The translations under genes were made by a program, and so were the position numbers. A DNA stretch of 64,000 nucleotides, from positions 2,418,001-2,482,000 of the forward strand of contig NZ_CP178621.1 in NCBI RefSeq assembly GCF_047302465.1, in the 5' to 3' direction. The notes beneath the pieces are model-generated. The model saw only the letters and a program-made list of their open reading frames with translations, ran no database searches and was not told the DNA's origin. The DNA is from JACMRP01 sp047302465. Lineage in GTDB: Bacteria > Bdellovibrionota > Bdellovibrionia > Bdellovibrionales > Bdellovibrionaceae. This document shows, piece by piece, positions 59,774 through 64,000 of the stretch; the stretch's first letter is position 1, and every line of letters begins with the position of its first letter.

Positions 59774-60433
59774 TTAGTAATCTCCATCTTTTACGTAAGG
59801 ATAACTCCAAAGGCATACTTGCATGATCACGGACTTAAGCCACGCGTGATACATACACTCGACATCTTCCGCATCATGATCGTGTTTTTTTGCTAAGAAA
59901 GGTTTCAGTGTTGCCGTCACTGGATACACCAAAGCCGGAATATAGCGGAAATGAATTATTGGAACTGAATCTGCCTCATCGGTTTGATTTTTTTTAGTGC
60001 GATGATGGCGAAGGCCAATTTCATGTTGGTAGTTGAGCCAATCCTGATCGTAGTTAGCATCCGCCGTATCTAGAATCCACTGCTTGAAACGCAAGCGGAC
60101 AGATTCCATATATTCTTCGTTGGGCTTGTGGTCTTTGTTATGACCAAAGTACATCGCCAAGTGAGGCGTCACCTTTACAAAGCTATACCAAACATCCAAG
60201 ATCTGATCGGTTTGATCTTCCAGAACCTCTTTGGACATTCGCATGTACTTGGTGTCTTCGTCGGTCCAAAGCACGGTTTGCTTTAAGAGCTCGAGATCCT
60301 CGAGTGAAAGAGGACTTGTTGCGACTTGCTTGCTCCCGTAGGTATACCCCGGAATGCCTCGGCCGCTTTCCCTCTCCTCGCGAGAGGGTTTTCTTTGTTT
60401 TTCTTCATGTTGGCTGACGCCAGAAGGTTGCAT
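59774..60433 (-). CDS. protoglobin-family haem protein
   Basis: 219 residues from ATG 60433 (AGGAGATTCT upstream). After a charged, disordered-like N-terminus (KQRKPSREERESGRGIPGYT), a globin fold begins LWTDEDTKYMRMSKEVLEDQ, with WILDTADANYDQDWLNYQHE and the proximal-His helix HEIGLRHHR, then FRYIPALVYPVTATLKPFL. This is the single-domain protoglobin pattern, able to bind O2, CO or NO. No output domain is attached. It heads the run with quinone oxidoreductase and rhomboid. Confidence 0.88.
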   Translation of the reverse strand: MQPSGVSQHEEKQRKPSREERESGRGIPGYTYGSKQVATSPLSLEDLELLKQTVLWTDEDTKYMRMSKEVLEDQTDQILDVWYSFVKVTPHLAMYFGHNKDHKPNEEYMESVRLRFKQWILDTADANYDQDWLNYQHEIGLRHHRTKKNQTDEADSVPIIHFRYIPALVYPVTATLKPFLAKKHDHDAEDVECMYHAWLKSVIMQVCLWSYPYVKDGDY

Positions 60434-60532
60434 AGAATCTCCTTTGTTTATCCTCACAGATTTTACAAAGGAGATGTCGTTAAAAACGAGCGATTCTGTT
60501 ACATTGCCGCGACAACAGGTCTAGTTTGTAGA

Positions 60533-61429
60533 CTAGTAATGCCAAGGGAATTTAGAGAAATTTTTCGGACGCTTTTCCAAGAAAGAGTCACGTCCCTCTT
60601 GCGCTTCTTCCGTGCCGTACGCTAAGCGTGTTGCTTCGCCAGCAAAGAGCTGCTGGCCTACAAGACCGTCATCGACCATGTTAAAGCCGTATTTAAGCAT
60701 TCGCATTGCTGTCGGGCTCTTAGAGTTCATCTCTGCGGCCCACTCCAAGGCGACCTTCTCAAGGTCTTGATGAGGAATCACGGCGTTCACCATGCCCATA
60801 TCGAACGCTTCTTGTGCGGAATAATTACGGCCTAAGAAGAAAATCTCGCGCGCTCTTTTTTGTCCCACCATTTTTGCTAAATAAGCAGATCCGTATCCGC
60901 TGTCGAAACTTGCCACATCTGGATCTGTTTGCTTAAACACTGCGTGTTCTTTACTTGCTAGAGTTAAATCACAAACAACATGCAAAGAGTGTCCACCACC
61001 GACAGCCCAACCAGGAACAACCGCCATGACTACTTTTGGCATGAAACGAATCAAACGTTGCACTTCAAGAATGTGCAAACGCCCCAAGCGCGCAAGGTCC
61101 ATTTTGTTCACAGCCTGACTTTGCGCATTTTCATATTTGTAACCGTCTTTGCCGCGAATGCGTTGGTCACCGCCAGAGCAGAATGCCCAACCGCCATCTT
61201 TTGGTGAAGGCCCATTCCCAGTGATGATGACAACCCCCACATCCGGAGACACACGTGCGTACTCAAGCGCGGTGTAGAGTTCATCCACGGTTTGTGGTCT
61301 AAAGGCATTGCGAACTTCTGGGCGATTGAAGGCAATACGAACAGTGCCTTGATCTTTGGCGCGATGATAAGTGATATCGTTGAATTTAAAGTCTTTGATC
61401 TCGGTCCAGAGTTCAGGATTAAAAGGCAT
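60533..61429 (-). CDS. menB: 1,4-dihydroxy-2-naphthoyl-CoA synthase
   Basis: 298 residues from ATG 61429 (AAGGAG upstream); MWAFCNEG before it is spurious. Crotonase fold with MenB features: AFNRPEVRNAFRPQTVDELY, AFCSGGDQRIRGKDGY, VPGWAVGGGHSLHVVCDLTL (oxyanion Gly), ASFDSGYGSAYLAKMVGQKR and the C-terminal EGRDSFLEKRPKNFSKFPWH. It cyclises o-succinylbenzoyl-CoA in menaquinone synthesis. Other men genes are not in the window. It is followed by a degenerate HD-GYP gene upstream on the same strand. Confidence 0.95.
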   Translation of the reverse strand: MPFNPELWTEIKDFKFNDITYHRAKDQGTVRIAFNRPEVRNAFRPQTVDELYTALEYARVSPDVGVVIITGNGPSPKDGGWAFCSGGDQRIRGKDGYKYENAQSQAVNKMDLARLGRLHILEVQRLIRFMPKVVMAVVPGWAVGGGHSLHVVCDLTLASKEHAVFKQTDPDVASFDSGYGSAYLAKMVGQKRAREIFFLGRNYSAQEAFDMGMVNAVIPHQDLEKVALEWAAEMNSKSPTAMRMLKYGFNMVDDGLVGQQLFAGEATRLAYGTEEAQEGRDSFLEKRPKNFSKFPWHY

Positions 61430-61483
61430 CGTGGGCTCTCCTTCATTGCAAAAAGCCCACAAAAACTATCAGGTCATTTTGGC

Positions 61484-62866
61484 TTAGGCAACGAGGACCT
61501 TTTCGATTTTGTCCAAAAATGCGGCATTAAAACGCTTTAAAGAGTCTTTTTCCTCTTCCCACACCTGTTTACGAACGAAGTCATGGGTCAAGATACCGTC
61601 TTCCAGGCTGGCTCTTACACGACGATCCAAAAGCTCACAGAAATGAATCAGCTGAGCCTCCGCCGGAATCTTGTCTGCCGGAGATTGGTTCGGGAATCCT
61701 TTAAGGTCATTACGCTCATGCGTGCACACGATACTACTTTTAGTTTCATTAGAAACTTCGAGCTCTCGTAACATCACTCGATTCAGTGAATTCATCGGAT
61801 GATGCCGATAGCGTTCAAGCTCTTCTGGCTTCAAATGTTTTTCGTTTTTCTTTTGAAGAGTTTTAAAACTTTCCGGAGTCAAATCCAAGATCCCAAGATC
61901 CGCCAGCAAAGCTGTCATGACGACGTCTTGCATTTGTCCCCAATCCGCTTTCAAAGAAATGTAAACAGCGTACGCTAAAATATAGGGGCCACGTTCGTAG
62001 CGGCAGAATTGAAAATCCAAAGCTTTCGCAATCACGTTCCACACATCGGGACAATCTTTTAGATATCTCCCAAGATCTTGCGAGCCTTGAACGAATTCTG
62101 AAACCTTCGACTGTACAAGATCTTTCTTTCCGGCTTCGCAATCAAGACTCAGCAAAAGTAAAATTTCGCTATAAAGCGCCATCAAACTCATCATCATCAC
62201 ACGGCAACGTTTCTTGAGCGCAGCACCCACTTGATCATGATATGTTTCGATATATTTGCGATACTCCCCCAGCTCCTCACGACGGACATACACTTGCTGC
62301 GCAGTTTCTAACTGGCGGTATTTTTTGTCACTGAATGTGAAGCCCGAGAAAATCACCGGCAGGAATTTTTGATTCAAAACCAATTTGTGATAGGCATTGA
62401 AATTCACCTGAGTGCTTGGAAATAAATCCGATACAGGAACAGGAATGTAAGTTCCTTGCACCAATAAGGCTGCCAGGTAATAAAGCTTGCTGCTATTTTT
62501 GATTTCTTGCAAAAGCACCAAGTAACGTGCACCAGAGCCTCGAAGCATCTCGCAATCGTCGGTACTTTCATCGCCAGCCACCATCGCAACAATGTGCGAG
62601 CGAGGAAACGCGGCACGAAGCTGCTGCAAGTTCTTCATGCGCTCTTGCAGACCTTCAATTTCTTCCAACGAAATCAGAATCATCATTGGGGAACTGCTCA
62701 GGCGAGTGTCGGCATCCACGGTGTCAACCGAGTCACTGTACTCCGCTCTGAACTTGTAGTGTTCCACAAGATCTTTGCTGACGGACAAAAGCTCCGCGTT
62801 CTTGGTGACTACCAAAAACTCGATGCGTTTGAATGCAGTTGGATCTTGCTTTGCTGTGGATTCCAA
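61484..62866 (-). CDS. degenerate HD-GYP-type protein with receiver-like N-terminus
   Basis: 460 residues from TTG 62866. Residues about 15-135 resemble a receiver or pseudo-receiver (FLVVTKNAELLSVSKDLVEH, MMILISLEEIEG), without the phospho-Asp in its usual place. The C-terminal about 200 residues have an HD-GYP trace: TALLADLGILDLTPE where HDIGK would stand, RHHPMNSLNRVMLRELEV, and THERNDLKGFPNQSPADKIP for HxRxDGxGYP. The HD pair is lost and GYP is GFP, so cyclic-di-GMP hydrolysis is doubtful; a binding or scaffold role is possible. Bdellovibrio is rich in such signalling proteins. Confidence 0.78.
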   Translation of the reverse strand: MESTAKQDPTAFKRIEFLVVTKNAELLSVSKDLVEHYKFRAEYSDSVDTVDADTRLSSSPMMILISLEEIEGLQERMKNLQQLRAAFPRSHIVAMVAGDESTDDCEMLRGSGARYLVLLQEIKNSSKLYYLAALLVQGTYIPVPVSDLFPSTQVNFNAYHKLVLNQKFLPVIFSGFTFSDKKYRQLETAQQVYVRREELGEYRKYIETYHDQVGAALKKRCRVMMMSLMALYSEILLLLSLDCEAGKKDLVQSKVSEFVQGSQDLGRYLKDCPDVWNVIAKALDFQFCRYERGPYILAYAVYISLKADWGQMQDVVMTALLADLGILDLTPESFKTLQKKNEKHLKPEELERYRHHPMNSLNRVMLRELEVSNETKSSIVCTHERNDLKGFPNQSPADKIPAEAQLIHFCELLDRRVRASLEDGILTHDFVRKQVWEEEKDSLKRFNAAFLDKIEKVLVA

Positions 62867-63005
62867 AAGACTTCCCCCCCATCTCTTTTCGGATACTTAG
62901 CAATGCTCCTTGACTAAATAGCGCCCTAAAACACAAGACCGAGGTCTGGCCTTGACAAGAATTTTCAAACATTGAATAGTTTTTTTAACTTCGAGGAGGC
63001 TCTTC

Positions 63006-63635
63006 ATGAATTTCGTGACCAAAACACTGTTCGCTGCCGCTCTATTTTCATCATCTGTAACTTTCGCGCAAATCTTAAAAGTCCAGCCAGGAACCGAGAA
63101 AATTGAGGGAGTTGCTCTACCCGCTTCCGCAAGCACTTCCGAAGGACAAAAGCTTCAGTTCGTAGGCGCAGGCCTTCGTAACAAAAAAGTCGTTATGATC
63201 AACGTGAAGGTTTATATTGGCAGTCTCTTCGTCACTGACAATACGAAGTTCAAAAAATCGGAGCCTCTAAAAACAATCACGGACGCGGCTCCAGTCGCAA
63301 TGCAACTTCATTTCTTGCGTGATGTCGATGCCGAGAAAGTTCAAACTTCGTTTAAAGACGCTCTTGAAATCAATAAGGTCGACATCAAAAAACCAGAAGT
63401 ACAAAAGTTTTTAGACGCTGTTAAGACCGGTGGCGAAGCCAAAAAGGGATCTACGTTCACGATTCTAGGCTCTAAACGCAGCGATGGCTCTGAAGTCATT
63501 GTCTATGAAGACTCAAACCTCAAAGCCACCACAATTTCGGGAGGGGCGGGCTTTCTTCAAGATATCTTTTCGATCTTATTTGGCACCCCAAGTGATGATG
63601 GAGTTGCCAAACTTAAGGCAGAGATCTTGAAGTAG
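63006..63635 (+). CDS. secreted chalcone-isomerase-like protein
   Basis: 209 residues with signal peptide (about 1-21, VTFA). Chalcone_3-type fold: LQFVGAGLRNKKVVMINVKV then YIGSLFVTD, PVAMQLHFLRDVDAEKVQTS and FKDALEIN, KKGSTFTILGSKRSDGSEVI. The family in bacteria lacks the flavonoid chemistry of plant enzymes and probably binds fatty acids or small hydrophobics. GAGGAGG precedes the ATG. Converges with lon. Confidence 0.82.
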   Translation: MNFVTKTLFAAALFSSSVTFAQILKVQPGTEKIEGVALPASASTSEGQKLQFVGAGLRNKKVVMINVKVYIGSLFVTDNTKFKKSEPLKTITDAAPVAMQLHFLRDVDAEKVQTSFKDALEINKVDIKKPEVQKFLDAVKTGGEAKKGSTFTILGSKRSDGSEVIVYEDSNLKATTISGGAGFLQDIFSILFGTPSDDGVAKLKAEILK

Positions 63636-63640
63636 ACCCT

Positions 63641-64000
63641 CTAGTTGTTACTGAGGCCCCCTTGTTGAGGGGGCTGCATCAGCGCCGTTGGTTGGATATA
63701 GATTGAACTCATCAAGTCTACGTCCAACTCCAAAGCGGCTTTTAAAACTTCATTCACATTCTCTACAAAAATAAACTTCATCGACTGACGGATTTCTTGC
63801 GGTACTTCGATGAGGTCTTTCTCATTACGTTTTGAAAGAAGCACTCTTTCGATACCTGCTCTGTGGGCGGCAAGGACTTTCTCCTTAATACCACCGACCG
63901 GCATCACAGTTCCACGCAAGGTGATCTCGCCTGTCATTGCAAGCTTCGGATCCACTTTACGTTGCGAGAACAGTGACGCTAGGCTTGTTAGCAAAGTAAT
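63641..64000 (-). CDS. lon: Lon protease, C-terminal end (cut by window edge)
   Basis: The last about 119 residues of Lon, open to the right edge: LAMTGEITLRGTVMPVGGIK, EKVLAAHRAGIERVLLSKRN with the catalytic Lys of the Ser-Lys dyad in the GGIKEKVLAAHRAG stretch, ELDVDLMSSI and a Gln/Pro-rich tail (ALMQPPQQGGLSNN). The Ser lies outside the window. Lon degrades misfolded and regulatory proteins with ATP. Gene continues beyond 64000. Confidence 0.95.
   Translation of the reverse strand: MTLLTSLASLFSQRKVDPKLAMTGEITLRGTVMPVGGIKEKVLAAHRAGIERVLLSKRNEKDLIEVPQEIRQSMKFIFVENVNEVLKAALELDVDLMSSIYIQPTALMQPPQQGGLSNN

Overview
The window looks like chromosomal DNA of a predatory, Bdellovibrio-like delta/oligoflexus-type Gram-negative bacterium. 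This rests on moderate GC, dense gene packing, many small secreted or lipid-anchored proteins of unknown function, a DUF4423/TIGR02147-type regulator (a family typical of Bdellovibrio and Fibrobacter), MCE/Mla transport, a protoglobin and HD-GYP-type signalling. No rRNA, tRNA, CRISPR array, transposase or prophage was seen.

Layout. 1-7.6 kb: the start of a secreted protein, an Mla-type lipid transporter (MlaD-MlaF-MlaE; the ATPase has lost most hydrolysis motifs), DUF218, RidA, a small beta-barrel, a histidine kinase, an RRM protein plus IF-1-like pair and a VOC protein. 7.7-15 kb: a strongly structured untranslated RNA in front of a phosphatase-like lipoprotein, LysR, a 47-residue lipoprotein, a dienelactone hydrolase, and a block of secreted proteins with two HTH regulators; two paralogous secreted proteins share a TGACACA-N3-TGTGTCA promoter element.

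15.1-27.6 kb is a complete maltodextrin/glycogen utilisation island: LamB porin, secreted alpha-amylase and pullulanase, an ABC importer in which the binding protein is fused to the MalF permease, MalG, MalK, MalQ and a ROK sugar kinase. 27.7-41.6 kb holds small secreted proteins and lipoproteins (one frameshifted), two sensor/regulator genes, a lytic transglycosylase, a putative zinc peptidase and a PurD-like ATP-grasp protein.

41.8-49.4 kb is the most remarkable part, a compact urate-to-malate operon. A PuuD-type membrane urate oxidase carries a cupredoxin instead of the usual cytochrome c. It is followed by 5-hydroxyisourate hydrolase and a 1566-residue protein that reads as malate synthase-like, OHCU decarboxylase, serine beta-lactamase-fold hydrolase and allantoicase in one chain. 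Together these supply nearly every step from urate to malate; the serine hydrolase is a candidate for the missing allantoinase or ureidoglycolate step.

49.4-64 kb: an S41-like lipoprotein, a thermonuclease, a coiled-coil protein, an antiporter cluster, a 745-bp gene-free GC-rich stretch holding two related large palindromic elements in opposite orientation, then rhomboid, quinone oxidoreductase, protoglobin, MenB, a degenerate HD-GYP protein, a chalcone-isomerase-like protein and the C-terminal end of Lon.
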